Assembly: GCF_031885415.1 (NCBI RefSeq)
Contig: NZ_CP116871.1
Location: 2,356,001-2,420,000 of the forward strand
Direction: 5' to 3'
DNA length: 64,000 nt
Source of the DNA: Microbacterium forte
GTDB lineage: Bacteria > Actinomycetota > Actinomycetes > Actinomycetales > Microbacteriaceae
The position numbers and the translations under genes are program-made. The notes below the pieces were generated by a model that worked only from the letters and a program-made list of their open reading frames with translations, was not told the origin of the DNA and did not search any database. How positions within the stretch are numbered: position 1 is the stretch's first letter; each line of letters opens with the position of its first letter. Below, one piece after another: positions 8,469 through 18,207 of the stretch.

Positions 8469-9902
8469 TCATGCCGAGTCCCGCCCGTAGGTCTCGAGCA
8501 GTCGCAGCCAGATCTCACTGATGGTGGGGTAGGCCGGAACCGCGTGCCAGAGCCGGGCGATCGGCACCTCGCCGACGATCGCCACGGTGGCCGTCTGCAC
8601 GAGCTCGGCGACCTCAGGGCCCACGAACGTCGCACCGACGATGACATCGCGTTCCTTGTCGATGACGAGTCGCGCCTGGCCCTCGAACCCGTCTTCGTAG
8701 AGGCTCGCGCCGGCGACCGAGCCGAGGTCGTAGTCGATCACGGCGACGTCGGTGCCCGCCTTGCGGGCGTCCGCCTCAGTCAGACCGACGGACGCGACCT
8801 CGGGGAACGAGAAGGTGACCTGCGGAGCCCCCGCGCTGTCTGCGGTCGCCACGTGCTTGCCCCAGGGAGCGTCGTCGACATCGTCACCCTTGGCGCGTGC
8901 GGCGATCACGTCTCCGGCAGCGCGGGCCTGGTACTTGCCCTGGTGGGTTAGCAGAACCCGGCCGTTGACGTCGCCGACCGCATAGAGCCAGTCCGACCCG
9001 GGCACCCGCAGTGTGTCGTCGACGGTGATCCAGCGCCCGGCCTCGAGGCCGACGACGTCGAGGCCGATGTCGCCGCTGCGCGGAGAGCGCCCCGTGGCCA
9101 CGAGCACCTCGGTCGCCGTGACCGTCGATCCGTCGTCGAGCACGATCGACACGCCGTCGTCGCCGCGCGTGACGCTCGTGGTGCCGGTGTCTGTGCGCAC
9201 GTCGACGCCGAGCTCCTTCAGCCCTGCCGCGACCCGCTCGCCCGCGAAGGGCTCCATCGACCCCAGCAGACCGCTGCGGGCGATGATCGTGACCGTGGAT
9301 CCGAGCGCCGCATATGCCGTCGCCATCTCGACGGCGACCACTCCGCCACCGATCACCGCGAGCGACTCCGGAAGCTCCTCGGCGCTGGTCGCCTCGCGGC
9401 TGGTCCAGGGAGCGGACTCCTGCAGCCCCTCGATCGGCGGGATCACGGCATCCGACCCCGTGCTGATCGCGACCGCGTGGCGGGCGTGGAGCACACGGGT
9501 GCCGCCATCGGCATCCGTCACCGTCACCTCGCGCTCGCCCGTGAGGCGACCGTGTCCGCGGGCGAGGTCGATGCCGGCCGAGTCGAGCCACTTCACCTGC
9601 CCGTCGTCAGACCAGTTGCTCGTGAACGAGTCGCGACGGTCGAACACCGCGCGCACATCGAGCCTTCCCGTCACGGCCTCGGCCGAGCCCTTGACCTTCT
9701 GCGCCGCGCGCAGCGCCTGGGCCGGACGCAGCAGGGCCTTCGACGGCATGCAAGCCCAGTACGAGCACTCACCGCCGACCAGCTCGCTCTCCACGATGAT
9801 CGCGGTCAAGCCGTTCTGCACGGCGCGGTCGGCGACGTTCTCGCCCACCGGTCCGCCGCCCAGGACGATCAGGTCGTATTCGTCTGTCTTCTCAGCAGTC
9901 AT
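8469..9902 (-). CDS. NAD(P)/FAD-dependent pyridine nucleotide-disulfide oxidoreductase
   Basis: 477 residues. FAD-binding GGGPVG (15-20), the redox-active CSYWAC pair (Cys46 and Cys51, the usual four-residue spacing), a central NAD(P)-binding GGGVVAVEMA and the second FAD motif YAVGDVN are all present, so the order is that of dihydrolipoamide and mercuric reductases. The C-terminal active-site stretch reads HAVPAYPTISE rather than the HAHPTLSE of true lipoamide dehydrogenases, which points to a different electron acceptor. No 2-oxoacid dehydrogenase or mer genes are nearby. ATG 9902 is chosen over GTG 9911 because GGAGAGG sits nine bases before it. Confidence 0.9.
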   Translation of the reverse strand: MTAEKTDEYDLIVLGGGPVGENVADRAVQNGLTAIIVESELVGGECSYWACMPSKALLRPAQALRAAQKVKGSAEAVTGRLDVRAVFDRRDSFTSNWSDDGQVKWLDSAGIDLARGHGRLTGEREVTVTDADGGTRVLHARHAVAISTGSDAVIPPIEGLQESAPWTSREATSAEELPESLAVIGGGVVAVEMATAYAALGSTVTIIARSGLLGSMEPFAGERVAAGLKELGVDVRTDTGTTSVTRGDDGVSIVLDDGSTVTATEVLVATGRSPRSGDIGLDVVGLEAGRWITVDDTLRVPGSDWLYAVGDVNGRVLLTHQGKYQARAAGDVIAARAKGDDVDDAPWGKHVATADSAGAPQVTFSFPEVASVGLTEADARKAGTDVAVIDYDLGSVAGASLYEDGFEGQARLVIDKERDVIVGATFVGPEVAELVQTATVAIVGEVPIARLWHAVPAYPTISEIWLRLLETYGRDSA

Positions 9903-10042
9903 GAGATGCACCTCTCCGTCGCCCAGTCTTGCTCAAGAGCAACGTCGAGTCACGGGCCGGTTGTTCCGTGGACGCATCGCCGGGCGCGTCGCCGGTCTCC
10001 CCGCGCGCCTCGTCGGGGCTCGATCCGGGGCTCGACCCGAGA

Positions 10043-10150
10043 GATCCGATCCGTCTGCAGGACCGATCCGATCCGTCTGCAGGACCGAGGCACGTTCGCA
10101 GGACCAGATCCGTCTTTTCGTCCTGCATCTGTGCCGCGGTCCTGCAACGG
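10043..10150. repeat. Tandem and inverted TCTGCAGGACC repeats
   Basis: Two exact 22-bp copies run at 10043-10064 and 10065-10086, each carrying GATCCGTCTGCAGGACC. A partial third copy (CGCAGGACC) follows at about 10097-10105. Inverted partners (GTCCTGCA) occur at about 10130 and 10140, so several alternative hairpins can form. Confidence 0.75.
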
Positions 10151-10225
10151 GACGAGCCCGCCGCTCCAACACCCCACCACGCAACCCAGCACCCGTCACC
10201 CGTCCTCCGGTCATGGCTCGCCGCC

Positions 10226-10346
10226 GTGAGGGATTCAGCACGAACCGGCCGAATCACCCCCGATGCCACCCGTTTCGGCCGGATCAACGCCATCCATGCG
10301 GAGTTGTGAACGGCCGGATCAACGCCATCCATGCTGAGTTGTGAAC
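10226..10346. repeat. 86-bp inverted-end element, copy A, with duplicated right end
   Basis: The right end carries GAGTTGTGAAC as in copies B-D. Counting back exactly 86 bases from 10311 places ATTCAGCACG in the register of the left end, although the outermost left bases have decayed. A 35-bp unit that includes the right end is present twice in tandem (10276-10310 and 10311-10345; one base differs). The element ends eight bases from the stop codon of the MFS gene at 10354. Confidence 0.65.
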
Positions 10347-10353
10347 GGCCGAC

Positions 10354-11724
10354 TCACGGCTCCCGGGGCGCGACGCGCACGGCGAGCACCGCCGCGGCGA
10401 GCGCGATGATCGCGGCGAAGGCGAACACCGCGATGAACGGGTCTCCCGCCGCGGCCAGCCCGGTGAACAGCACGCCCGTGATCGCGAGGGCCAGAGCACT
10501 GCCGAAGGAGTCGGCCACGGTCATGGCAGAGCTGTTGAAGCCCTGGTTCTCGGGCGCCGACATCTCGAGCGTCAGGGCGCTGGTCCTCGGGCTCATCAGG
10601 CCCATGCCGGCGCCCGCGACGATCCACGCGACGATGATGACGACCACGGGTGCAGCGAGCACGGTGGCGACCAGGGCGAGAACCACGCCCACGACCACCA
10701 GCACCGTTCCGATGCGCACGGCCAGCACGCTCGAGAGCCTGGCTCCCATGCGTCCCTGCACGGTGGCGGCCGCCGACCAGGCGAGTGCGCCGCCCGTGAG
10801 CGAGAGCCCGGCGACGGTCGGCGAGACCTCGTAGCGCTCGGTCAGCAGGTAGGGGATGTAGACCTGAGCACCGAAGAACCCCGCGGCGGCGAGACCGCGC
10901 ACGAGCAGCACCGACGGCAGACCCCGTTGCGCCCGCAGCGTGCCCTTCGGCAGCAGCGCACGAACGGCGACGAGTGCCACGACCACGGCTGCGGCCGCGA
11001 GCACAGGCCCGGCTCCCGGCAGATCGCCGACGAGATTCAGTGCGAGCACGGCGACCGCGGCGAGCACCGACCAGCCCAGCCGTCCGAAGGCCCACGGCGT
11101 GGTGGCGTCGCCGTCGCCCGAGAGTCCTCGGAGAGCAGGGACGACCATGAGCAGCGCGGGCACGACCAGGAAGACGACGCCGAGGAACACCCAGTGCCAG
11201 CTCCAGATCTCGGTGACGGCCCCGGCGACGGTGGGCCCGACCAGCGAGGGAACGACCCAGGCCGCCGCGAAACCCGCGAAGATCGCCGGATGCAGGTCAC
11301 GCGGGTACACGCGGGCGACGACCACGTAGAGCGCCACCATCAGCCCGCCGTTGCCGAGACCCTGCGCGAAGCGCCCGGCCACGAGAACTTCCATGCTCGG
11401 CGCGAGTCCGGCGACGATCAGCCCGATCACGAACAGGCCCACCGAGGCGTAGAGCGGAGCCACGGGCCCACGGCGATCCGCCCAGTTGCCCGCCACGGCC
11501 ATGCCGATGACTCCGGTGGCCAGGGGCCCCGCGAACGCGAGGGCGTACAGCCGTTCGCCGTCGAGGTCGGCGCTCACCGCAGGCATCACCGTGGTGACGG
11601 CGAGGGACTCGAACGCGCCCAGGAACACGAGCGCGCAGGCGCCGACGGTGATCCAGAGGTAGGCGCCGCTCAGGATGCCGGTGGCGGGCTTCGCGGTCGG
11701 AACCGCGTCGGTGTCTATGGTCAT
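10354..11724 (-). CDS. MFS transporter (multidrug-efflux type)
   Basis: 456 residues with about 14 hydrophobic spans. The motif A region reads GNWADRRGP after the second span, and the N-terminal half has the FESLAVTTVMPAVSADL helix typical of drug exporters. It probably exports toxic compounds by proton antiport. Translation starts at ATG 11724, which is also about where transcription should start (-10 box TACGGT at 11732-11737), so the mRNA looks leaderless. The promoter has the stretched 19-bp spacer and central inverted repeat of MerR/SoxR targets, so expression is probably induced by a redox-active or toxic compound. Confidence 0.9.
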   Translation of the reverse strand: MTIDTDAVPTAKPATGILSGAYLWITVGACALVFLGAFESLAVTTVMPAVSADLDGERLYALAFAGPLATGVIGMAVAGNWADRRGPVAPLYASVGLFVIGLIVAGLAPSMEVLVAGRFAQGLGNGGLMVALYVVVARVYPRDLHPAIFAGFAAAWVVPSLVGPTVAGAVTEIWSWHWVFLGVVFLVVPALLMVVPALRGLSGDGDATTPWAFGRLGWSVLAAVAVLALNLVGDLPGAGPVLAAAAVVVALVAVRALLPKGTLRAQRGLPSVLLVRGLAAAGFFGAQVYIPYLLTERYEVSPTVAGLSLTGGALAWSAAATVQGRMGARLSSVLAVRIGTVLVVVGVVLALVATVLAAPVVVIIVAWIVAGAGMGLMSPRTSALTLEMSAPENQGFNSSAMTVADSFGSALALAITGVLFTGLAAAGDPFIAVFAFAAIIALAAAVLAVRVAPREP

Positions 11725-11731
11725 AGGCTCG

Positions 11732-11762
11732 ACCGTAGAACCTCAACAAAGGTTGAGGTCAA
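11732..11762 (-). promoter_or_regulatory. MerR/SoxR-type promoter of the MFS gene
   Basis: Read on the minus strand: TTGACC (-35, 11757-11762), a 19-base spacer, TACGGT (-10, 11732-11737). The spacer contains the inverted repeat ACCTCAACAAAGGTTGAGGT (11740-11759). Its CCTCAA-N6-TTGAGG frame matches the outer part of the known SoxR box, and the long spacer is the hallmark of MerR-family activation by DNA untwisting. Confidence 0.75.
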
Positions 11763-11781
11763 GCTGCGGCCTGCGACCGCC

Positions 11782-12891
11782 TCAGCGCACCGGCAGGATG
11801 TGCGTGGGCGCCGGAGCCTGCGCGACGTGCCGGATGTCGAGCGGTGCCCCCGTGCGCTCGTCGAGGTCGATCAGTGCGACGGTGTCGGAGCGCTGCCCCG
11901 CGACGAGCAGCTTGCCCTCGTGCACGAGGTGATGGCGCGGCCAGTCGACCCCCGAGTCGGCGAGCGCGATCGCCTCGAGCGCTTCGCCTCCGCCGCGCAC
12001 GCGCAGCGCGGCGATCGTGTTGCTGCCACGCAGGGCCGTGTAGAGGAACCGGGCGTCGCGGGTGCGGGCGAGCTCGGCGGGGAAGTCCACGCCGATCTCG
12101 GCGACGGGGCTCGCGAGCACCGACGACACCACCGCCCACGTGCCGTCGCGTCCTGCGGCGAGCGTGAACACCTCGCACGAGTACTCGGTCACGACGTGCA
12201 GGTGGCCGCTGGGGTGCGCGACCATGTGACGCGGACCGGTGCCGACGGGCAGCACGACTTCGTGATCGAGCACGAGGCCTCCGGCGATCGGACGCCAGAT
12301 GCGCACGAGGTCGAAACCGAGGTCGGTCGTCGCGATGCGCCCGTCCGCGAGGAAGGCCGCGGAATGCGCATGCGAGGAGCGCGCATCGCCGGTGGCGGTC
12401 AGTTCTCCGGAGTACGGATCGGATGCCGCGGCGGCCACGCCGGCCGGCGCCGTCTCCTCGAGCGGTTCGCCGAGGAGTGCCGCGCGCAGCTCGGCGGCCC
12501 TGTTCACGGCATCCGGCACCAGCTGTCCCTGCGCGTCGATGCCGATGCGCACGACTCGCCCGTCGCCGTAGCAGCTCGCGATGAGGAACGATCCGCTCGA
12601 CGACACCGCCACGTGGCACACGCCGTCGCCCGCGGCGACCGGCTCGCCGAGCGGCCGCAGAGCCGACTCGCCGCTGCGGGCGAACGCCTGCACACCGGCA
12701 TCCCCCTCGAGCGCCGCATAGACGACATCGAGCGACGGATGCTGCGCCAGCCACGACGGCGAGGAGGTGCGGGTGACCGCACCGCGGTACTCGAGCGCTG
12801 TCGGCGCGCTCTCGTCACCGGCGAGCAGGCCGATGCCCTCGGCGGAGCCGTCCATCGCGGGGCCGTACCCGCCGAGCCAGAAGCGTGTCAC
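11782..12891 (-). CDS. Lactonase family beta-propeller protein (6-phosphogluconolactonase/YbhE type)
   Basis: 369 residues with the repeating pattern of a seven-bladed propeller, e.g. SSPSWLAQHPSLDVVYAALE, GVCHVAVSSSGSFLIASCYGDG, GTGPRHMVAHPSGHLHVVTEY and PRHHLVHEGKLLVAGQRSD. No signal peptide. Family members hydrolyse 6-phosphogluconolactone or related sugar lactones; the true substrate is not proven by sequence. It starts at GTG 12891 only seven bases after the purA stop, so the two are probably cotranscribed, an unexpected pairing. Pentose phosphate genes are not nearby. Confidence 0.85.
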   Translation of the reverse strand: MTRFWLGGYGPAMDGSAEGIGLLAGDESAPTALEYRGAVTRTSSPSWLAQHPSLDVVYAALEGDAGVQAFARSGESALRPLGEPVAAGDGVCHVAVSSSGSFLIASCYGDGRVVRIGIDAQGQLVPDAVNRAAELRAALLGEPLEETAPAGVAAAASDPYSGELTATGDARSSHAHSAAFLADGRIATTDLGFDLVRIWRPIAGGLVLDHEVVLPVGTGPRHMVAHPSGHLHVVTEYSCEVFTLAAGRDGTWAVVSSVLASPVAEIGVDFPAELARTRDARFLYTALRGSNTIAALRVRGGGEALEAIALADSGVDWPRHHLVHEGKLLVAGQRSDTVALIDLDERTGAPLDIRHVAQAPAPTHILPVR

Positions 12892-12898
12892 GGGGCGC

Positions 12899-14185
12899 TC
12901 AGTCGAGCAGGTCGTGGCGCACGATGACCTGGTCGCGCTCGGGGCCCACGCCGATGACCGAGATGCGCGTGTTGCTCATGCCCTCGAGTGCGATCACGTA
13001 GTCCTGCGCGTTCTTCGGCAGGTCGTCGAAGGTGCGCGCGGTCGAGATGTCCTCGCTCCAGCCGGGGAAGTACTCGAGCACGGGCGTCGCGTGGTGGAAG
13101 TCGGTCTGGTTGACCGGCACCTCGTCGAAGCGCCGACCGTCGACGTCGTAGGCGACGCACACCGGGATCTGCTCGAGTCCGGTCAGGATGTCGAGCTTGG
13201 TGAGCACGAGATCGGTGATGCCGTTGACCCGGGTCGCGTAGCGCGTGATCGGGGCGTCGTACCAGCCGACGCGGCGCGGCCGGCCGGTGGTGGTGCCGAA
13301 CTCGAAGCCGCGCGAGCGCAGCCATTCGCCCTGCTCGTCGAACAGCTCGGTCGGGAAAGGTCCCGAGCCGACGCGGGTCGTATAGGCCTTGACGATGCCG
13401 ACGATGCGGTCGAGAGCGCCGGGTCCGATGCCCGAGCCGGTCGATGCCCCACCGGCGGTGGCCGACGACGACGTGACGAACGGATAGGTGCCGTGGTCGA
13501 CGTCGAGCATCGTGGCCTGGCCGCCCTCGAACACGACGACCTCGCCGCGGCGCAGAGCCTCGTCGAGCAGGTATCCGGTGTCGGCGACCATGGGCCGCAG
13601 GCGCTCGGCATACGACAGCAGGTCTTCGACGATCTCGTCCGCGGTGATCGCTCGACGGTTGAAGATCTTCACCAGCAGGTGATTCTTCTGGTCGAGGGCG
13701 CCCTCGACCTTCTGACGCAGGATGTTCTCGTCGAAGAGGTCCTGCACGCGGATTCCGACGCGGTTGATCTTGTCGGCGTAGGCCGGACCGATGCCGCGGC
13801 CGGTCGTGCCGATCATGCGCTTGCCGAGGAACCGCTCGGTGACCTTGTCGAGCGTGCGGTGGTACTGGGTGATCAGGTGCGCGTTGGCGCTCACCTTGAG
13901 GCGCGAGACGTCGATGCCGCGGCCGCCGAGCGCCTCGAGCTCGCTGAAGAGCACCTCGAGGTCGATCACGACGCCGTTTCCGATCACCGGGGTCACCCCT
14001 GGCGACAGGATGCCCGAGGGCAGCAGGTGCAGCGCGTACTTCTCGTTGCCGACCACGACGGTGTGGCCCGCATTGTTGCCGCCGTTGAACTTGACGACCC
14101 AGTCGGTGCGCTCGCCGAGCAGGTCGGTGGCCTTGCCCTTGCCTTCATCGCCCCACTGGACGCCGACGATAACGATTCCTGGCAT
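12899..14185 (-). CDS. purA: Adenylosuccinate synthetase
   Basis: 428 residues, the normal bacterial length. Catalyses GTP-dependent condensation of IMP and aspartate, the first committed step to AMP. The P-loop GDEGKGK (12-18) and catalytic Asp13 and His41 (NAGHTVV) are present, as is the IMP-binding [18 protein letters not shown] segment. ATG 14185 is fixed by the conserved [16 protein letters not shown] start and an AAGGGGGAT ribosome-binding site. Divergent from a DMT transporter; followed directly by the lactonase gene. Confidence 0.97.
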   Translation of the reverse strand: MPGIVIVGVQWGDEGKGKATDLLGERTDWVVKFNGGNNAGHTVVVGNEKYALHLLPSGILSPGVTPVIGNGVVIDLEVLFSELEALGGRGIDVSRLKVSANAHLITQYHRTLDKVTERFLGKRMIGTTGRGIGPAYADKINRVGIRVQDLFDENILRQKVEGALDQKNHLLVKIFNRRAITADEIVEDLLSYAERLRPMVADTGYLLDEALRRGEVVVFEGGQATMLDVDHGTYPFVTSSSATAGGASTGSGIGPGALDRIVGIVKAYTTRVGSGPFPTELFDEQGEWLRSRGFEFGTTTGRPRRVGWYDAPITRYATRVNGITDLVLTKLDILTGLEQIPVCVAYDVDGRRFDEVPVNQTDFHHATPVLEYFPGWSEDISTARTFDDLPKNAQDYVIALEGMSNTRISVIGVGPERDQVIVRHDLLD

Positions 14186-14424
14186 GGGTATCCCCCTTGC
14201 TTTCGCCGGGTTTGCACCGGCTGATGAGCTGGCCCTCTTCGGGCGGCTCCATCCTATCGAAGGTCGTTCGCCGACCCTCCGGGCTGCGGGGCGGCAACGC
14301 GTCGCTGCCGGCGGATCCCGTCCTCGGGGCGCCGGCGGACTCGACGGAGGGACTGGCGGAAAAGCACCGGATGCTGTCACTCACGCGCATCGCCGATGTC
14401 GGTGGCCGGTGCCAGGATCGAAGG

Positions 14425-15357
14425 ATGCCGAAGACCGGTCGCGCGATCCGCGACGACAGCCTGACCACAGCGAAGCCTCGAACCCAGGGCCCGCTCGTGC
14501 TCGTCGCCGCTCTGGTGACGGTGGTGCTGTGGGCGTCGGCGTTCATCGGCATCCGCGGCGCAGGGCCGCACTTCGATCCGGGCGCGCTGGCGCTGCTGCG
14601 CATGGCTGTGGGCACCGCCGTGCTCGCGATCATCGCGGTGCGCCACGGCATCCGTCTGCCCGAACGCCGGCACTGGTGGCTCGTGGCGGTGTGGGGCGTG
14701 GGGTGGTTCTGCGTCTACAACCTGGCCCTGAACGCCGCCGAGCGCACGCTCGACGCGGGCACCGCGGCGATGGTGGTCAACCTCGCGCCGCTCATGGTCG
14801 TGGTCTTCAGCGGGCTCTTCCTGCGTGAGGGTTTTCCCAAGCCCCTCATCATCGGAGCGCCGATCGCGTTCCTCGGGGTCGTGCTGATCGGCATGAACTC
14901 ATCGACGAGCGAGGGACCCGACATCACCGGATTGCTGCTCGCGCTGCTCGCCGCCGTGATGTACGCGGGATGCACCCTGCTGCAGAAGCGCCTGCTCAGC
15001 GCGGGCACCGATGCGACCACATTGACCTTCCTGGGCGCCGCCGCCGGCACCGTCGCGCTGCTCCCCTGGGTGGGCAGTCTGATCGGCGCTCTGCAGACCG
15101 CTCCGCTCGGCTCGACGCTGTGGGTCGTGTATCTCGGCATCTTCCCGACGGCGATCGCCTTCACGACCTGGGCGTACGTGCTGCAGCGCAGCACCGCCGG
15201 CCAGACCTCAGCGACCACCTACGTCGTGCCGGCGATCGCGATCCTCCTGTCGTGGGCGATCCTCGGCGAGGTGCCGACCCTGCTCATGTTCGTCGGCGGC
15301 GCGCTGTGCCTGCTCGGAGTGCTCGTGACCCGGATGCGGTGGGGCCGTCGCTCCTGA
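14425..15357 (+). CDS. EamA/DMT superfamily transporter
   Basis: 310 residues with ten hydrophobic spans in two homologous EamA halves (first WASAFIGIRGAGPHFDPGA, second SATTYVVPAIAILLSWAILGE). The family exports metabolites such as amino acids or purines; no substrate can be assigned. ATG 14425 has AGGA seven bases upstream. It is divergent from purA, with 239 bases between the starts. Confidence 0.9.
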   Translation: MPKTGRAIRDDSLTTAKPRTQGPLVLVAALVTVVLWASAFIGIRGAGPHFDPGALALLRMAVGTAVLAIIAVRHGIRLPERRHWWLVAVWGVGWFCVYNLALNAAERTLDAGTAAMVVNLAPLMVVVFSGLFLREGFPKPLIIGAPIAFLGVVLIGMNSSTSEGPDITGLLLALLAAVMYAGCTLLQKRLLSAGTDATTLTFLGAAAGTVALLPWVGSLIGALQTAPLGSTLWVVYLGIFPTAIAFTTWAYVLQRSTAGQTSATTYVVPAIAILLSWAILGEVPTLLMFVGGALCLLGVLVTRMRWGRRS

Positions 15358-15369
15358 CGATCGCGACTC

Positions 15370-15412
15370 TCCCGTCGAGCCACCTCCCGTCGAGCCCCCC
15401 TCCCGTCGAGCC
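15370..15412 (+). repeat. Three TCCCGTCGAGCC repeats
   Basis: The 12-mer TCCCGTCGAGCC recurs at 15370, 15385 and 15401 (spacing 15-16 bases) in the 148-bp gap between two genes. Function unknown. Confidence 0.6.
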
Positions 15413-15505
15413 ACGGGCAGTCCCCTCGTCGGCGGCCTCGCATATCGGTATTTCGGTCTAGCGATCGCACGCGCCCCGACCGATAAAGTGTGCGCGGAGG
15501 CGAAT

Positions 15506-16228
15506 ATGACGACCTGGTGGCCCTTCGCACGACTCGCAGCAGCCGTGCTCGGACTCGCGGCTATCGTCGCACAGCTCGCCCGCAGCATCGAGAACGCTCT
15601 CGCGGCCACCACGGAGTGGGGCCAGCACCTGCCGACGGTCGCGGCGAACTTCCTCAGCTTCTTCACGATCCTGTCGAACGTGCTCGCCGTGATCATTCTG
15701 ACGATCGGCGCGATCTGGGCACTGCGCCACCGACACGGCACCGAGCCCGAGCCGACGTGGTTCGCGGTCCTGCTGGCCTGCGTGAGCACCTACATGATCG
15801 TCACCGGCATCGTCTACAACACGCTTCTCCGCAACGTCGAACTGCCCCAGGGCGTGACCGTGCCGTGGTCGAACGAGGTGCTGCACGTCGTCATCCCGCT
15901 GTTCCTCCTGGCCGACCTGCTGTTCGCCCCTCGACGACGGGCACTCGGCTGGAGCGCTGTCGCCATCATCGCGATCTTCCCGATCGTCTGGGTCGTCTAC
16001 ACGATGATCCGCGCGAACTTCATCATCGCCCCCGCGACCGGCGAGGCCTGGTGGTATCCGTACCCGTTCCTGAACCCGCACCGGGTGCCCGGCGGCTACC
16101 TCGGCGTCTCGGGATACATCATCGGAATCGCGATCGCCATCATCGGCGTCGCGTGCGTGGTGGTCTGGGTCGGCCGCCGGCGCGGCACCGCGACGGACTC
16201 GGCTAGCGGATCGCGCCCTCGGGGCTGA
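15506..16228 (+). CDS. Pr6Pr family membrane protein
   Basis: 240 residues with six hydrophobic spans and the Pr6Pr/FAR-17a-like pattern: NFLSFFTILSNVLAVIIL, YMIVTGIVYNTLLRN, WSNEVLHVVIPLFLLADLLFAP and a conserved aromatic stretch WWYPYPFLNP. Function in bacteria is unknown; eukaryotic relatives (AIG1/ADTRP) are lipid-acting membrane hydrolases, which is only a remote hint. ATG 15506 follows GGAGG by five bases. Its 3' end overlaps the convergent gene by 26 bases. Confidence 0.85.
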   Translation: MTTWWPFARLAAAVLGLAAIVAQLARSIENALAATTEWGQHLPTVAANFLSFFTILSNVLAVIILTIGAIWALRHRHGTEPEPTWFAVLLACVSTYMIVTGIVYNTLLRNVELPQGVTVPWSNEVLHVVIPLFLLADLLFAPRRRALGWSAVAIIAIFPIVWVVYTMIRANFIIAPATGEAWWYPYPFLNPHRVPGGYLGVSGYIIGIAIAIIGVACVVVWVGRRRGTATDSASGSRPRG

Positions 16229-16808
16229 ACACCGAGAGCACCGGAGCACTCACATGCTGCGGGGTCGTGGCGACGGCCGCCCGCGGATCGAGAAGTCGGA
16301 TCGGAACCCGGTCTCCGCGAAGCTCCTCCCGGGTCGACGGCTCCTGTCGCAGCGAGATCAGGTGGCTGATGACCGGACCGAGCAGCAGAACCGCGAACAC
16401 CGCCCACACGACGCTCCACGCACCACTGACGGTCACCGCGGCGACCGCGAAGGTCGACGCAGCGGCGAGCGCCGCGACGAGGATCATCGCGGGCACGAGC
16501 TTCGATCCGGGAAGGAGGATCCCCCCGGGGACGCTCGCGCTCGCCCGGCTGATGTCCTCCGCGCTGACGCGTCGGCGAGTCAGGGTCGTGAGCCACAGCG
16601 TCACCGCGATCACCCACCAGAGCGCGGGGACGGCGATCAGCACACCCAGGAACGGGCGCATGGATGCGGTGTCGTGCAGATACATCCAGACGCACAGCAC
16701 AGTGGCGACAGCCGCGAGGATCAGGTTCAGCACGACCACGGCCACCCACAGCGGTCGTCCGATCGCGTACTCGAGCGCACTGCGCGGCATCGTTCTGGGT
16801 TGCTTCAT
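16203..16808 (-). CDS. Membrane protein of unknown function
   Basis: 201 residues with four hydrophobic spans arranged as two pairs, around residues 20-42 and 52-75 and then 107-128 and 131-152. A polar C-terminal tail of about 45 residues follows. Not recognised. It overlaps the convergent Pr6Pr gene by 26 bases, so the two messages can pair at their 3' ends. No strong Shine-Dalgarno precedes ATG 16808; an internal ATG at 16790 is the alternative. Confidence 0.7.
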   Translation of the reverse strand: MKQPRTMPRSALEYAIGRPLWVAVVVLNLILAAVATVLCVWMYLHDTASMRPFLGVLIAVPALWWVIAVTLWLTTLTRRRVSAEDISRASASVPGGILLPGSKLVPAMILVAALAAASTFAVAAVTVSGAWSVVWAVFAVLLLGPVISHLISLRQEPSTREELRGDRVPIRLLDPRAAVATTPQHVSAPVLSVFSPEGAIR

Positions 16809-17036
16809 CGTTCCCGCATCATCCGAAGATCGAAAGTTCAGCTAACCACGGGGTCATCGCACCTGCCGATATACGCGTCGGCTCGCACCAGGGTCGACGA
16901 CGTCGAGCCGCCGGATGGTGCATCTGTGATCTCGACCTGCATCCGTGCCCGGGCCGAAGCGGCGAGATCGGATGCGGTTACGCTGGTCGACGGGGGGTCG
17001 TCTACGCGTCCCCCGTGGGAACGAGGAGACATACCG

Positions 17037-18200
<1,164 letters not shown>

Positions 18201-18207
18201 CCTCGCC

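Larger units (their letters stand above)
9903..10353. other. Repeat-rich intergenic region without a gene
   Basis: About 450 bases between two minus-strand genes. No open frame here has a convincing start or a recognisable product. It holds a cluster of short direct and inverted repeats (10043-10150) and one 86-bp inverted-end element whose right end is duplicated (10226-10346). Confidence 0.7.
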
